A stretch of 64,000 bases of DNA, taken from the NCBI RefSeq assembly GCF_014656215.1, contig NZ_BNBZ01000001.1, positions 186,001 to 250,000 on the forward strand. The letters run 5' to 3'. This document shows positions 1 to 9,422 of the stretch, piece after piece. The notes under the pieces are model-generated. The model saw nothing but the letters and a program-made list of their open reading frames with translations, was not told the origin of the DNA and did not search any database. The position numbers and the translations under genes were made by a program. The DNA is from Streptomyces zaomyceticus. GTDB lineage: Bacteria; Actinomycetota; Actinomycetes; Streptomycetales; Streptomycetaceae. Each line of letters opens with the position of its first letter. Positions within the stretch are counted from its first letter, which is position 1.

Positions 1-722
1 ACGACGGACGCCCGGCCGCCGTGAAGAACTTCGCGGCCTACTCGCTCCAGCGCCTGGGCGCCGACCACATCGACATCTACCGGATCGCCCGCGTCGACCC
101 GGACGTGCCGATCGAGGAGACCGTCGGCGCCATCGCCGAACTCGTCGAGGCCGGGCACGTCCGGCACATCGGACTCTCCGAGGTCGGCGCGGACACCCTG
201 CGCCGGGCGGCGGCCGTGGCCCCGATCGCGGACCTCCAGATCGAGTACTCGCTCATCTCCCGCTCCATCGAGGAGAAGATCCTCCCGGCCGCCCGTGAGC
301 TCGGCATCGGTGTCACGGCGTACGGGGTGCTGTCGCGCGGCCTCATCAGCGGCCACTTCACCCGGGACCGGGAGCTGGCGGCGAACGACTTCCGCGGCAT
401 GAGCCCGCGCTTCCAGGGCGAGAACCTCCGGCGGAACCTGGACCTGGTGGACCGGCTGCGGACCCTCGCCGAGGCCAAGGGCGCATCGGTCGCGCAGACC
501 GCGATCGCCTGGGTCCTCGCCCAGGCCGAGCGGCAGGGCGTGGACATCGTCCCGCTGGTCGGCGCCCGGCGCCGGGACCGGCTCGCGGAGGCGCTCGGCG
601 CCCTGGACGTCACCCTCGACGCCGCCGACCTGGCCGCGATCGAGGAGGCCGTCCCGGCGGGTGCGGCGGCCGGCGAGCGGTACCCGGCGGCGCAGATGGC
701 ACACCTGGACAGCGAGCACTGA
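1..722 (+). CDS. Aldo/keto reductase, C-terminal part (5' end outside window)
   Basis: The reading frame is already open at the left edge (frame of position 3), so the N-terminal part is missing. The GTG at position 21 is internal and not the start. The visible 240 residues match the second half of the TIM barrel of NADPH-dependent aldo/keto reductases. A segment like [20 protein letters not shown] is followed by [24 protein letters not shown], which corresponds to the strands around the substrate and cofactor sites. The C-terminal loop with [18 protein letters not shown] is the usual NADPH 2'-phosphate-binding segment. The natural substrate cannot be inferred. The TetR regulator 43 bp downstream on the same strand may control it, which is a guess from proximity. 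Confidence 0.9.
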   Translation, partial: DGRPAAVKNFAAYSLQRLGADHIDIYRIARVDPDVPIEETVGAIAELVEAGHVRHIGLSEVGADTLRRAAAVAPIADLQIEYSLISRSIEEKILPAARELGIGVTAYGVLSRGLISGHFTRDRELAANDFRGMSPRFQGENLRRNLDLVDRLRTLAEAKGASVAQTAIAWVLAQAERQGVDIVPLVGARRRDRLAEALGALDVTLDAADLAAIEEAVPAGAAAGERYPAAQMAHLDSEH

Positions 723-765
723 CCGGCACCGCGGGACCACCGCGACCGACGGGTACTGTCATCGC

Positions 766-1356
766 ATGGCCGCCACCGAGACCCTGACCGCCGAGCGCAT
801 CCTCGAAGCGACCGAGGAGGTGCTGCGCCGCTACGGCCCGGCGAAGGCGACCGTGGTGGACGTGGCCCGTGTGCTCGGCGTCAGCCACGGCAGCGTCTAC
901 CGCCACTTCCGCACCAAGGCGGCCCTCCGCGAGGCGGTGACCGAGCGGTGGCTGGAGCGGACGATCGTCGCGCTCCGGCCTTACACCGAGGGGCCGGGCG
1001 CCGCCGACGAGCGGCTGACCGGCTGGCTGACCGCCCTCTTCACCCTCAAGCGCCGCAAGGCGGGCGGCGACCCGGAGCTGATGGCCACCTTCCAGGTGCT
1101 GATCGGCGAGAACAGCGCGGTGGTCCATCGGCACGAGGAACACCTGGTGGAGCAGATCTCCCGCATCGTGGAGGACGGCCACCACGAGGGGGTGTTCGCC
1201 GCACCGGAGCGGGACTACGCCACGACGGCCCGCGCGGTCTTCGACGCCACCGGCCGCTTCCACGACCCGGCGCACGCCGCCGACTGGGCGGCCACGGACA
1301 TCGAGGACGCGTTCGCGGCGGTCGTCTCGCTGACACAGCGCGCCCTGCGGGCCTGA
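766..1356 (+). CDS. TetR/AcrR family transcriptional regulator
   Basis: This 196-residue protein has a typical TetR N-terminal helix-turn-helix at about residues 10-55. The recognition part reads TVVDVARVLGVSHGSVYRHFRTKAALREAV. The rest is an all-alpha ligand-binding and dimerisation domain of ordinary size. The ATG at 766 is preferred over the longer upstream frame, because the N-terminus MAATETLTAERILEATEEVL fits the family and the extra residues upstream overlap the preceding gene. It lies just downstream of the aldo/keto reductase in the same direction and may repress that gene and itself. The ligand is unknown. Confidence 0.9.
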   Translation: MAATETLTAERILEATEEVLRRYGPAKATVVDVARVLGVSHGSVYRHFRTKAALREAVTERWLERTIVALRPYTEGPGAADERLTGWLTALFTLKRRKAGGDPELMATFQVLIGENSAVVHRHEEHLVEQISRIVEDGHHEGVFAAPERDYATTARAVFDATGRFHDPAHAADWAATDIEDAFAAVVSLTQRALRA

Positions 1357-1380
1357 CCCGCACCCGCACCCGCACCCGCG
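1357..1380. repeat. CCCGCA hexamer run
   Basis: About four tandem copies of a CCGCAC-type hexamer follow directly after the TetR stop codon, and a shorter echo lies at about 1407-1416. It is a simple-sequence tract with no evident function. Confidence 0.6.
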
Positions 1381-1510
1381 GCACAACGCGCCTCGCGGGC
1401 CCGACCCGCACCCGCCTTGAAGATCATTTGGATCGGACTTTCCCGTTCCGTGTCCGGACCCTGACTAGCGTTCTCGCGCACCGCGACCGTCGACGCTCCC
1501 AGGGGGAACC

Positions 1511-2206
1511 ATGTCCGAAACCGCCAAGCCACCGGCCCGCTCGGGGGCCGCCTCCGCGCTCGGCTGGCTCCTCACCATCGGCCTCAACGTGGTCGCGCCC
1601 ATCGTCACGTACAACACCCTGACCGAGAACCACGGTTGGTCCGAGTTCGGGGCCCTGCTCGCCGGCAGCGCCTGGCCCGTCCTGGACAGCGCGATCATGG
1701 TCGCCTGGCGGCGCAAGATCGACGAGTTCGCCGTCGTCACCCTGGTCTTCCTGGTGATCACGGCGCTCGTCTCGCTGATCGGCGCGCACACCGCCCGCGC
1801 GCTCCTGGTCAAGGACTCCGGTGTGACGGGCCTGTTCGGGCTGCTCTGTCTGGCCACCCTCCTCGCCCCCCGCCCGCTGATGTTCTACTTCGGCCGCAAG
1901 TTCGCCACCGACGGCACCCCGGCGAGCACGGCCTGGTGGAACGGCATGTGGCAGTACGAGGGCTTCCGCTCCACCATGCGCACGATGACGCTGGTGTGGG
2001 GCGTGGCGTACGTCGCCGAGGCGCTGGTCCGCATCGCCCTCGCGTACACACTGCCGACGAAGACCATGGTCACGCTGAGCCCGGTCATGCTCTACACGGT
2101 CCTCGGCGCCCTGGGCGTGTGGACGGCCTGGTTCGGGAAGCGCCGCGCCGCCGAGGGCGCGCGCCGGCAGGCCGAGGCCGCGGCGGCCGCCGCGGCGGCG
2201 GCCTGA
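1511..2206 (+). CDS. VC0807-like integral membrane protein
   Basis: This 231-residue protein has about six hydrophobic segments: LGWLLTIGLNVVAPIVTY near residue 17, FAVVTLVFLVITALVSLIG near 75, the LFGLLCLATLLAPR region, two around residues 155-175, and VMLYTVLGALGVWTAW near 195. It ends in a charged tail with an Ala run. The pattern matches proteins annotated as the VC0807 family, which have no established biochemical function. The start is supported by AGGGGG a few bases before the ATG. A strong terminator follows immediately, so it is probably a single-gene unit. Confidence 0.8.
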   Translation: MSETAKPPARSGAASALGWLLTIGLNVVAPIVTYNTLTENHGWSEFGALLAGSAWPVLDSAIMVAWRRKIDEFAVVTLVFLVITALVSLIGAHTARALLVKDSGVTGLFGLLCLATLLAPRPLMFYFGRKFATDGTPASTAWWNGMWQYEGFRSTMRTMTLVWGVAYVAEALVRIALAYTLPTKTMVTLSPVMLYTVLGALGVWTAWFGKRRAAEGARRQAEAAAAAAAAA

Positions 2207-2209
2207 CCG

Positions 2210-2256
2210 TACGGGAAAGCCCCCGGTTCCGAGACGGAACCGGGGGCTTTCCCGTA
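2210..2256. terminator. Bidirectional hairpin terminator between membrane protein gene and glyS
   Basis: A perfect 21-bp inverted repeat has arms at 2210-2230 and 2236-2256 around a GAGAC loop. It lies between two convergent genes and can end transcription from both sides. Confidence 0.9.
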
Positions 2257-2269
2257 TCTGCGATCGGAC

Positions 2270-3652
2270 TCAGCAGCCGAGGAGGCGGCTGCCCAGGTAG
2301 CCCTGGATCTGATCGAGGGAGACACGCTCCTGCTTCATGGTGTCGCGCTCGCGCACGGTCACCGCGTTGTCCTCGAGGGTGTCGAAGTCGACGGTCACGC
2401 AGAACGGGGTGCCGATCTCGTCCTGGCGACGGTAGCGGCGGCCGATGGCGCCGGCGTCGTCGAACTCGATGTTCCAGTTCTGGCGCAGGTCCGCCGCGAG
2501 GCCCTTGGCCTTCGGCGAGAGCTGCGCGTTGCGGGAGAGCGGCAGGACCGCGGCCTTGATCGGGGCCAGACGGTGGTCGAGGCGCAGGACCGTGCGCTTC
2601 TCCATCACGCCCTTGGCGTTCGGGGCCTCGTCCTCGATGTACGCGTCGAGGAGGAAGGCGAGCATGGCGCGGCCGACACCGGCCGCGGGCTCGATGACGT
2701 ACGGCGTGTAGCGCTCGCCGGACTCCTGCTCCAGGAACGTGAGGTTGGCACCGGAGGCCTTGGAGTGCGCGTTCAGGTCGTAGTCGGTGCGGTTGGCGAC
2801 ACCTTCCAGCTCGCCCCACTCGCTGCCGCCGAAGGAGAAGCGGTACTCGATGTCGGCGGTGCGCTTCGAGTAGTGGCTGAGCTTCTCCTGCGGGTGCTCG
2901 AACCAGCGCATGTTCTCCTCACGGAGACCCAGGCCGGTGTACCAGTTCCAGCGCTGCTGCATCCAGTACTCCTGCCACTGCTCGTCCTCGCCCGGCTTGA
3001 CGAAGAACTCCATCTCCATCTGCTCGAACTCGCGGGTGCGGAAGATGAAGTTGCCCGGAGTGATCTCGTTCCGGAAGGACTTGCCCATCTGCGCGATGCC
3101 GAACGGGGGCTTCTTGCGCGAGGTGGTCTGCACCTGGGCGAAGTTGGTGAAGATGCCCTGGGCGGTCTCGGGACGCAGGTAGGCGACGGAGCCGGTGTCC
3201 TGGGTCGGGCCGAGGTGCGTGGAGAGCAGGCCGGAGAACTGCTTGGGCTCGGTGAAGGTGCCCTTGTTGCCGCAGTTGGGGCAGTTGAGGTCGGCGAAGC
3301 CGTTCTCGGGGAGACGGCCGTGCTTCTCCTCGTACGCCTCCTCCAGGTGGTCCGCCCGGTAACGCTTGTGGCAGGAGGTGCACTCGGTCAGCGGGTCGGT
3401 GAAGGTCGCGACGTGACCGGAGGCCTCCCAGACCTCGGTGGCCAGGATGACCGACGAGTCGATGCCGACGACGTCCTCGCGCGAGGTGACCATGTAACGC
3501 CACCACTGACGCTTCAGGTTCTCCTTGAGTTCGACACCCAGCGGTCCGTAGTCCCAGGCGGCCTTCTGGCCACCGTAGATCTCACTGCACGGGTAGACGA
3601 AGCCACGGCGCTTGCTCAGGCTGACGATGGTGTCGATCTTGTCGGCGGCCAC
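2270..3652 (-). CDS. glyS: Glycine--tRNA ligase (class II, alpha2 type)
   Basis: It charges tRNA-Gly with glycine in the cytoplasm. The 460-residue protein is the single-chain homodimeric form, not the alpha2/beta2 type. The N-terminus reads [35 protein letters not shown], with the family motif 1 region. A Cys-rich insertion (CTSCHKRY and CPNC, about residues 94-130) looks like a zinc-binding element. The motif 2 segment [25 protein letters not shown] and the motif 3 region [14 protein letters not shown] are intact, followed by the anticodon-binding domain. The start is a GTG at 3652. The gene diverges from the znu cluster. Confidence 0.97.
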   Translation of the reverse strand: MAADKIDTIVSLSKRRGFVYPCSEIYGGQKAAWDYGPLGVELKENLKRQWWRYMVTSREDVVGIDSSVILATEVWEASGHVATFTDPLTECTSCHKRYRADHLEEAYEEKHGRLPENGFADLNCPNCGNKGTFTEPKQFSGLLSTHLGPTQDTGSVAYLRPETAQGIFTNFAQVQTTSRKKPPFGIAQMGKSFRNEITPGNFIFRTREFEQMEMEFFVKPGEDEQWQEYWMQQRWNWYTGLGLREENMRWFEHPQEKLSHYSKRTADIEYRFSFGGSEWGELEGVANRTDYDLNAHSKASGANLTFLEQESGERYTPYVIEPAAGVGRAMLAFLLDAYIEDEAPNAKGVMEKRTVLRLDHRLAPIKAAVLPLSRNAQLSPKAKGLAADLRQNWNIEFDDAGAIGRRYRRQDEIGTPFCVTVDFDTLEDNAVTVRERDTMKQERVSLDQIQGYLGSRLLGC

Positions 3653-3782
3653 GGTGCTCTCTTCATTACGACGACGAAGTGCGAATGCCTCAGGTTACCG
3701 GCGCCCGCACCCCCCGTATCAAATCGGTTCGGTACACGGATCGTCCGAGGGGTCGCGTGGGCGGTGCCACACGTACGACAAT

Positions 3783-3797
3783 TGACAATCGTTTCCA
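3783..3797 (+). promoter_or_regulatory. Candidate upstream Zur box at znuA
   Basis: TGACAATCGTTTCCA resembles the 15-bp actinobacterial Zur operator of the type TGaaAatgaTTttCA. The outer TG/CA and the central AAT-TT are kept, but the palindrome is imperfect. It lies 22 bp centre to centre from the second box, which is about two helical turns. Confidence 0.6.
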
Positions 3798-3804
3798 GTT
3801 TTGT

Positions 3805-3819
3805 TGAAAATGAGTGTCA
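3805..3819 (+). promoter_or_regulatory. Candidate Zur box overlapping the znuA start
   Basis: TGAAAATGAGTGTCA is the better match to the streptomycete Zur box. Its last base is the A of the znuA ATG at 3819. Zur with bound zinc would cover the start region and block expression when zinc is plentiful. This is inferred from motif and context. Confidence 0.75.
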
Positions 3820-4808
3820 TGAACGTACGTCGCCTCATACCCGCCACCGCCGTCGCCGGAGCCGTCGCGCTCGGCATCGTCTCCCTCTCCGCCTGCGCCG
3901 GAACCTCCGACGCCGCCGACAAGGGAAGCAGCGGCAAGCTGGACGTGGTCGCGTCGTTCTACCCCATGCAGTACCTGGCCGAGCAGATAGGCGGCGACCA
4001 CGTCGCCGTCAACACGCTCACCAAGCCCGGCGTCGAACCCCACGACCTGGAGCTCAAGCCGAAGCAGATCGGCGAGCTCGGCGAGGCCGACGTCGTCCTC
4101 TACCTCAAGGGCATCCAGCCCGCCGTCGACGACGCGATCGCCCAGGCCGGCGTCCGGAACACCGTCGACGCCGCCACCCTCACGACGCTGGAGAAGCACG
4201 GCACCGAGGTCGGCCACGAGGGCCACGACCACGGCACCGAGGAGCACGCCGAGGAGGAGGCCGGGCACGACCACGGCTCCGAGGCCGGCGCCGACCCGCA
4301 CATCTGGCTCGACCCCGTGAAGTACGCCGAGGTCGCCAAGGGCGTCGGCACCGCCCTGGAGAAGGCGGACCCGGCCCACGCCGCCGACTACAAGAAGAAC
4401 ACCGACGCCCTGGTGAAGAAGCTCGGCGTGCTGAACACCGACTTCGCGAACGGGCTGAAGAACACCGCGACGAAGACCTTCATCACCACCCACTCCGCCT
4501 TCGGCTACCTCGCCGAGCGCTACGGCCTGGACCAGGAGGGCATCTCCGGCATCGACCCCGAGTCCGAGCCGAGCCCCGCCCGGATCAAGGAACTCCAGGA
4601 CGTCGCGAAGAAGGACAAGGTCACCACCGTCTTCTTCGAGACCCTCGCGAGCGACAGGACCGCGAAGACCCTCGCGGGCGACACCGGCCTCAGGACCGAC
4701 GTGCTCGACCCGCTGGAGGGAATCACGGACACCTCCAAGGGCGATGACTACATCGAGGTCATGAAGTCGAACCTCGCCGCGCTGCAGAAGGCCCTCGGCG
4801 CCAAGTGA
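3819..4808 (+). CDS. znuA: Zinc ABC transporter substrate-binding lipoprotein
   Basis: It is the cluster A-I solute-binding protein that captures Zn2+ outside the membrane and delivers it to ZnuB. The 329 residues begin with a lipoprotein signal peptide whose lipobox is LSAC with Cys26. KLDVVASFYPMQYLAEQIGGDHV starts the mature domain. Conserved metal-ligand segments include VEPHDLEL and ADPHIWLDP. A His/Asp/Glu-rich loop between about residues 127 and 160 is typical of zinc-specific members rather than manganese ones. The ATG at 3819 gives a clean signal peptide. An ATG at 3810 is possible, and neither has a clear ribosome binding site, so the mRNA may be leaderless. Zur-like boxes overlap the start. 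Confidence 0.93.
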   Translation: MNVRRLIPATAVAGAVALGIVSLSACAGTSDAADKGSSGKLDVVASFYPMQYLAEQIGGDHVAVNTLTKPGVEPHDLELKPKQIGELGEADVVLYLKGIQPAVDDAIAQAGVRNTVDAATLTTLEKHGTEVGHEGHDHGTEEHAEEEAGHDHGSEAGADPHIWLDPVKYAEVAKGVGTALEKADPAHAADYKKNTDALVKKLGVLNTDFANGLKNTATKTFITTHSAFGYLAERYGLDQEGISGIDPESEPSPARIKELQDVAKKDKVTTVFFETLASDRTAKTLAGDTGLRTDVLDPLEGITDTSKGDDYIEVMKSNLAALQKALGAK

Positions 4809-4837
4809 CCACAGCACAGCAGGAGGTACGAGCAGCC

Positions 4838-5611
4838 ATGGCAGCCCCGGAACAGGAACCCGTCATCTCCGTCCGCGGAGCCACGGCGGCACTCGGCGCC
4901 CGGCCCGTCCTCCGCGGCGTCGACCTCACCGTCCACCGCGGTGAGGTCGTCGCCCTGCTCGGCGCCAACGGCTCCGGCAAGTCCACCGCGGTCCGCGCCG
5001 TCATCGGCCAGGTGCCGCTGACCGGCGGCGCGATCCGGCTGTTCGGCACGGAACGGAAGCGGTTCCGCGACTGGGCCCGGGTCGGATACGTACCGCAGCG
5101 CACCACCGCGGCGAGCGGCGTCCCCGCCACCATCCGCGAGGTCGTCTCCTCCGGCCGGCTCTCCCGCCGCAGGTTCGGCTGGCTGACCAGGGCCGACAAG
5201 GCCGCCGTCGAGCGGGCCATCGACCTCGTCGGTCTCACCGACCGCGCCAAGGACTCCGTCTCCGCCCTCTCCGGCGGCCAGCACCAGCGGGTCCTCATCG
5301 CCCGCGCGCTCGCCTCCGAGCCCGAGCTCCTGATCATGGACGAGCCGATGGCGGGCGTGGACCTCGCGAGCCAGGAGATCCTGGCCTCGACCCTGCGCGA
5401 GCAGGTCGCCGGCGGCACCTCCGTCCTCCTCGTCCTGCACGAGCTGGGCCCCCTGGAGCCCCTGATCGACCGCGCGGTCGTGCTCCGCGACGGCTGTGTC
5501 GTCCACGACGGCCCGCCGCCCGAGGCCCTCGGCCAGCACGCGCTGCCGGGCCACGACCACGTCCATCCGCACGCGGCCGGGGAGCCGCTCCGTACGGGTC
5601 TGCTGACCTGA
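4838..5611 (+). CDS. znuC: Zinc ABC transporter ATP-binding protein
   Basis: This is the cytoplasmic ATPase that powers the zinc importer. It has Walker A GANGSGKST (residues 42-50), the Q-loop in YVPQR, the signature LSGGQ (144-148), Walker B LLIMDEP (164-170) and the H-loop in LVLHELG. The C-terminus is His-rich (PGHDHVHPH), which is common in zinc systems. The ATG at 4838 is preferred over an upstream GTG that overlaps the znuA stop, because AGGAGG lies at 4821-4826 with good spacing. It is 29 bp after znuA and 16 bp before znuB, so it is clearly in one operon with them. Confidence 0.95.
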   Translation: MAAPEQEPVISVRGATAALGARPVLRGVDLTVHRGEVVALLGANGSGKSTAVRAVIGQVPLTGGAIRLFGTERKRFRDWARVGYVPQRTTAASGVPATIREVVSSGRLSRRRFGWLTRADKAAVERAIDLVGLTDRAKDSVSALSGGQHQRVLIARALASEPELLIMDEPMAGVDLASQEILASTLREQVAGGTSVLLVLHELGPLEPLIDRAVVLRDGCVVHDGPPPEALGQHALPGHDHVHPHAAGEPLRTGLLT

Positions 5612-5627
5612 GGAAGCTGACCTGATC

Positions 5628-6521
5628 ATGGAAATGCTCGATCTCGCCTTCATGCAGCGCGCGCTCCTCGCGGCCGTGCTCGTCGGCATCACCGCGCCCG
5701 CCGTCGGCATCTACCTGGTCCAGCGCCGTCAGGCGCTGATGGGCGACGGCATCGGCCATGTCGCCATGACCGGTGTCGGCCTCGGCTTCCTGCTGAACTC
5801 CAGCCCGGTCTGGATGGCGACCGCGGTCGCCGTCGTCGGCTCCGTCGCGATGGAGCTGATCAGGGCGTACGGGAAGACCCGCGGCGACCTCGCGCTCGCG
5901 CTGCTCTTCTACGGCGGCATGGCCGGCGGCGTCCTGCTGATCAACCTCTCCCCGACCGGCTCCAACGCCAACCTGAGCTCGTACCTCTTCGGCTCGCTCT
6001 CCACGGTCTCGACCGAGGACATCACCGCGATCGGCGTCCTGGCCGCCTTCGTGGTCCTGGTCACCGTCGGCCTGCGCCGCCAGCTCTTCGCGGTCAGCCA
6101 GGACGAGGAGTTCGCCCGGGTCACCGGCCTCCCGGTGCGCGCCCTGAACCTGCTGATCGCGGTCACCGCCGCGGTGACCGTCACGGTCGCCATGCGGGTC
6201 GTGGGCCTGCTGCTGGTCAGCGCGCTCATGGTGGTGCCGGTGGCGGCGGCCCAGCAGCTCTCGAAGTCCTTCCGCGCGACGTTCGTCCTCGCGGTGGTGA
6301 CCGGCATCACGGTCACCCTGGCCGGCACGGTCACCTCGTACTACCAGGACGTACCTCCCGGCGCGACGATCGTGCTGTACGCGATCGGTGTCTTCGTCCT
6401 GCTCACCCTGCTCGCCACGCCGCTCGCCAAACGGCGGGCCCGGGCGGCCGGGGCGGGCGCGGAGAGCTGTGACGCGCCGGTTCCGGCGACCCGGCGGCCC
6501 ACGGACGACGTGAAGGTCTGA
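5628..6521 (+). CDS. znuB: Zinc ABC transporter permease
   Basis: This 297-residue integral membrane protein of the ABC-3 family has about eight or nine hydrophobic helices. Family hallmarks are the early segment VGITAPAVGIYLVQRRQALMGDGIGHVAMTGVG and the cytoplasmic coupling region EFARVTGLPVRALNLLIAV. It forms the channel that takes Zn2+ from ZnuA, driven by ZnuC. It is the third gene of the znu operon. A short GC-rich dyad (6528-6533 and 6540-6545) lies between it and zur and might partly separate their transcription. Confidence 0.95.
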   Translation: MEMLDLAFMQRALLAAVLVGITAPAVGIYLVQRRQALMGDGIGHVAMTGVGLGFLLNSSPVWMATAVAVVGSVAMELIRAYGKTRGDLALALLFYGGMAGGVLLINLSPTGSNANLSSYLFGSLSTVSTEDITAIGVLAAFVVLVTVGLRRQLFAVSQDEEFARVTGLPVRALNLLIAVTAAVTVTVAMRVVGLLLVSALMVVPVAAAQQLSKSFRATFVLAVVTGITVTLAGTVTSYYQDVPPGATIVLYAIGVFVLLTLLATPLAKRRARAAGAGAESCDAPVPATRRPTDDVKV

Positions 6522-6591
6522 TCCGGCCCGGGCTCGACGGCCCGGAGGGCTGGCAGAATGGCGGGGGCAGACAAGATTCAAGGAGGCCCCC

Positions 6592-7002
6592 GTGGTGACG
6601 GCAGGACCCCCCGTACGAGGCCGCTCGACCAAGCAGCGGGCCGCCGTGTCGGCGGCGCTGAACGAGGTGGACGAGTTCCGCAGCGCTCAGGAGCTGCACG
6701 ACATGCTCAAGCACCGCGGCGACTCGGTCGGCCTCACCACCGTCTACCGCACCCTCCAGTCCCTCGCGGACGCGGGCGAGGTCGACGCACTGCGCACGAG
6801 CGAGGGCGAGACGGTGTACCGCCGCTGCTCGACCGGCGACCACCACCACCATCTGGTCTGCCGGCTCTGCGGCAAGGCCGTGGAGGTGGAGGGCCCGATG
6901 GTGGAGCAGTGGGCCGAGGCGATCGCCTCGGAGCACGGCTTCGTGAACGTGGCGCACACGGTGGAGATCTTCGGCACCTGCGCGGAGTGCGCCGGGAAGT
7001 GA
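6592..7002 (+). CDS. zur: Zinc uptake regulator, Fur family
   Basis: This 136-residue Fur-family repressor has a winged helix at the N-terminus (RAAVSAALNEVDEFRSAQELHDML, then GLTTVYRTLQSLADAGEV). A metal-binding dimerisation domain follows. The tract DHHHHLVCRLCG and the pair CAEC near the end provide the structural and regulatory zinc sites. With zinc bound it should repress znuA through the boxes at 3783-3819. Its position directly after znuB supports Zur over Fur or Nur. The start is the GTG at 6592 behind AGGAGG at 6581-6586. A second in-frame GTG follows at 6595. Confidence 0.93.
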   Translation: MVTAGPPVRGRSTKQRAAVSAALNEVDEFRSAQELHDMLKHRGDSVGLTTVYRTLQSLADAGEVDALRTSEGETVYRRCSTGDHHHHLVCRLCGKAVEVEGPMVEQWAEAIASEHGFVNVAHTVEIFGTCAECAGK

Positions 7003-7013
7003 CCTGACATACG

Positions 7014-7046
7014 AGAAGGCCCGTACCGCTTCGGTACGGGCCTTCT
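7014..7046. terminator. Terminator between zur and YcxB-like gene
   Basis: A 15-bp perfect stem has arms at 7014-7028 and 7032-7046 with a 3-base loop, followed by TT. It lies between convergent genes. Confidence 0.9.
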
Positions 7047-7057
7047 TTCGCGGCCGC

Positions 7058-7603
7058 TCAGGCCCGGCGGATGTTCCGGTCCAGGACCGCCCGCAGCCGG
7101 TCGGCGTCGGCCGGGTCGGCGAGTCCGCTCTTGGGCAGGTACGCGAAGCCGGTGCCGGACCGCCGGGCGGTGAGCAGGACGAAGAGCCGGGGTGTCTCGA
7201 CGTACCGGGGAAGCATGGCCCACCGGACCCTGACGTCGGTGTCCCGGGTGATCCACCGTCCGCCGTCCTCGTCGACGACGGCCCGCACCTCGCCCTGGGA
7301 GCGGGCCATCACGAAGACGCTGCGGGCGGTGCCCCAGGGCACCAGCTCGGCGGCGCCGACGGCGACGAGGCCGAGCAGGACCATCTTGACGGCGGTCCCG
7401 GGTTCCGGCTCCCGCGGGAGGAACAGCGCGACCGCCGCGGCGCAGAGGGCAAGCGCGCCCGCGCCGCGGGCCGCCCAGCGCAGCGCGGGCCACCAGCGGG
7501 TGGCCCGCAGCCTGACCCGTACGGCCTCGCCGACGTCCGCGTACACGGCGGGGTAGACGAGTTCGAGCCCTTCTCGGGTGCCGTTCTCCGTCGCTTCGTT
7601 CAC
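7058..7603 (-). CDS. YcxB-like membrane protein
   Basis: This is a 181-residue protein. A short N-terminal part is followed by two hydrophobic segments (ARGAGALALCAAAVALFL and VKMVLLGLVAVGAAELV). A cytoplasmic C-terminal domain contains RSQGEVRAVVDEDGGRWITRDTDVRVRWAMLPRYVETPRLFVLL and an end in the style of FAYLPKSGL. That layout is the YcxB-like domain found in many Gram-positive membrane proteins of unknown role. The start is taken as the GTG at 7603, because the longer upstream frame is low-complexity and overlaps the promoter side of uppS. Confidence 0.75.
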   Translation of the reverse strand: MNEATENGTREGLELVYPAVYADVGEAVRVRLRATRWWPALRWAARGAGALALCAAAVALFLPREPEPGTAVKMVLLGLVAVGAAELVPWGTARSVFVMARSQGEVRAVVDEDGGRWITRDTDVRVRWAMLPRYVETPRLFVLLTARRSGTGFAYLPKSGLADPADADRLRAVLDRNIRRA

Positions 7604-7700
7604 GGCGGTGATCGTAGCGGCACGAACGACGGCCCCCGCACCGGTTTCCGAACGCCCCCGGTGCGATCCGGTCGTCGGCGGCGAGGGGGACGCGGGCGGC

Positions 7701-8525
7701 TCAGCCCTTGTCGAGGACGGCCATGTCGGCCGGGTCGACACCGCCGAAGCGGCGGTCGCGCTGGGCGTACTCGACACAGGCCCGCCACAGGTCGCGGCGG
7801 TCGAAGTCGGGCCACAGCACGTCCTGGAAGACCATCTCGGCGTACGCGCTCTGCCAGATCAGGTAGTTGGAGGTGCGCTGCTCGCCGCTGGGCCGCAGGA
7901 ACAGGTCCACGTCCGGCATGTCCGGGTAGTAGAGGTACTTCTGGATGGTCTTCTCGGTGATCTTCGCCGGGTCGAGCCGGCCCGCCTTCACGTCCTCGCC
8001 CATCGCCTGCGCGGCGTCCGTGAGCTCCGCGCGACCGCCGTAGTTCATGCAGAAGTACAGCGTGAGCCTGGTGTTGTCCTTGGTCTGCTCCTGCGCGACC
8101 TGGAGCTCCTTGGCCACCGACTTCCACAGCTTGGGCATCCGGCCGACCCAGCGGACCCGGACGCCGAGCGAGTCGAGCTGGTCGCGGGACTTGCGGATGA
8201 AGTCGCGGTTGAAGTTCATCAGGAAGCGCACCTCCTCGGGCGAGCGCTTCCAGTTCTCGGTGGAGAAGGCGTACAGCGAGATCGACCCGACGCCCATCTC
8301 GATCGCGCCCTGGAGCACGTCGAGCACCTGCTCGGCCCCGACCTTGTGCCCCTCGGTGCGGGGCAGACCGCGCTCCTTCGCCCAGCGTCCGTTGCCGTCC
8401 ATGACGATCGCGACGTGCTCCGGGACGAGCTCGGACTGGAGCTTCGGCGGGCGGGCACCGGACGGGTGCGGCTCGGGGGTGCTGTACTCCCGGCGCTGGC
8501 GACCGAGCAGTCGTGCGATGGCCAT
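7701..8525 (-). CDS. uppS: Isoprenyl transferase (cis-prenyl pyrophosphate synthase)
   Basis: It condenses isopentenyl diphosphate units in cis onto an allylic primer to make the polyprenyl carrier used for peptidoglycan and other envelope polymers. The 274 residues contain the catalytic P-loop [19 protein letters not shown] (Asp43), the [14 protein letters not shown] segment, and the conserved C-terminal region [24 protein letters not shown]. An AGGAGA ribosome binding site precedes the ATG at 8525. It follows recO after 17 bp. Streptomycetes often carry more than one paralogue, so chain length and essentiality cannot be stated. Confidence 0.95.
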   Translation of the reverse strand: MAIARLLGRQRREYSTPEPHPSGARPPKLQSELVPEHVAIVMDGNGRWAKERGLPRTEGHKVGAEQVLDVLQGAIEMGVGSISLYAFSTENWKRSPEEVRFLMNFNRDFIRKSRDQLDSLGVRVRWVGRMPKLWKSVAKELQVAQEQTKDNTRLTLYFCMNYGGRAELTDAAQAMGEDVKAGRLDPAKITEKTIQKYLYYPDMPDVDLFLRPSGEQRTSNYLIWQSAYAEMVFQDVLWPDFDRRDLWRACVEYAQRDRRFGGVDPADMAVLDKG

Positions 8526-8542
8526 GACGTGGTCTCTCCTAC

Positions 8543-9292
8543 CTAGCTTTTCTCTACGTACCGCAACGAGCGCAGGCCGCGCTCCAGGTGCCAGTGCAGA
8601 TAGGCGGACACGAGTCCGCTGCCCTCCCTGACGTGACGCGGCTCGCACGCGTCCGCCGTCTCCCAGTCGCCGGTGAGCAGCGCGCTGAGCAGGCCTACGG
8701 CCTCCGCCGAGGGTACGACGCTTCCGGGCACCCGGCAGTCGCCGCATATGACACCGCCCGCCGCGACCGAGAAGAACCGGTTGGGGCCGTGGATTCCGCA
8801 TTTGGCACAGTCGTCGAAGCTCGGCGCGTAGCCGTTCACGGCGAGCGAGCGGAGGAGGAAGGCGTCCAGGATCAGATGGGGGGCGTGCTCACCCCGGGCG
8901 AGGGTCCGCAGGCCGCCCACGAGCAGCAGGTACTGCTGCACGGCGGGCTCGCCCTCGTGGTCGGTGAACCGTTCGGCGGTCTCCAGCATGGCGGTGCCGG
9001 CGGTGTAGCGGGCGTAGTCGGTGACGATCCCGCTGCCGTACGCGGCGATGGTCTCGCTCTGGGTGCAGAGCGGCAGACCGCGCCCGACCAGCTCACTCCC
9101 CCGGGCGAAGAACTGCACGTCCACGTGCGAGAACGGTTCGAGCCGCGCGCCGAACTTGGACTTGGTCCGCCGGACCCCTCGCGCCACGGCCCGTACGCGA
9201 CCGTGACCGCGCGTGAGGATCGTGATGATGCGGTCCGCTTCACCCAGCTTCTGGGTGCGCAGCACGATGCCGTCGTCGCGGAACAGACTCAT
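8543..9292 (-). CDS. recO: DNA repair protein RecO
   Basis: This is the recombination mediator that loads RecA onto SSB-coated DNA in the RecFOR pathway. The 249 residues start with the OB-fold segment [27 protein letters not shown]. The zinc-finger-like pairs CAKC and CGDC sit in the C-terminal half, as usual for Gram-positive RecO. The ATG at 9292 is chosen because GGGAGA lies 9-10 bases upstream. The ATG at 9301 would be too close to it. It forms a two-gene unit with uppS. Confidence 0.95.
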   Translation of the reverse strand: MSLFRDDGIVLRTQKLGEADRIITILTRGHGRVRAVARGVRRTKSKFGARLEPFSHVDVQFFARGSELVGRGLPLCTQSETIAAYGSGIVTDYARYTAGTAMLETAERFTDHEGEPAVQQYLLLVGGLRTLARGEHAPHLILDAFLLRSLAVNGYAPSFDDCAKCGIHGPNRFFSVAAGGVICGDCRVPGSVVPSAEAVGLLSALLTGDWETADACEPRHVREGSGLVSAYLHWHLERGLRSLRYVEKS

Positions 9293-9422
9293 GCGGGCCA
9301 TTCTCCCGTACGCCGGGGGCGTCCCGGGCCCGAGTCGTGAAGGGGTTCCGTACGCCGCACGACGAACGCCCGGCCGGAGGTCCCCTCCCGGCCGGGCGTC
9401 GCGCGTTCCTCGTCGTGCGGAG

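Noticed and set aside
21..23. GTG at 21 as start of the aldo/keto reductase
   Set aside because: The frame is open to the window edge and the N-terminal third of the family is missing, so it is a truncated view of a longer gene.
2573..4747. Very long plus-strand ORF opposite glyS and across znuA
   Set aside because: It is a GC-frame shadow of glyS and znuA, which have clear family motifs.
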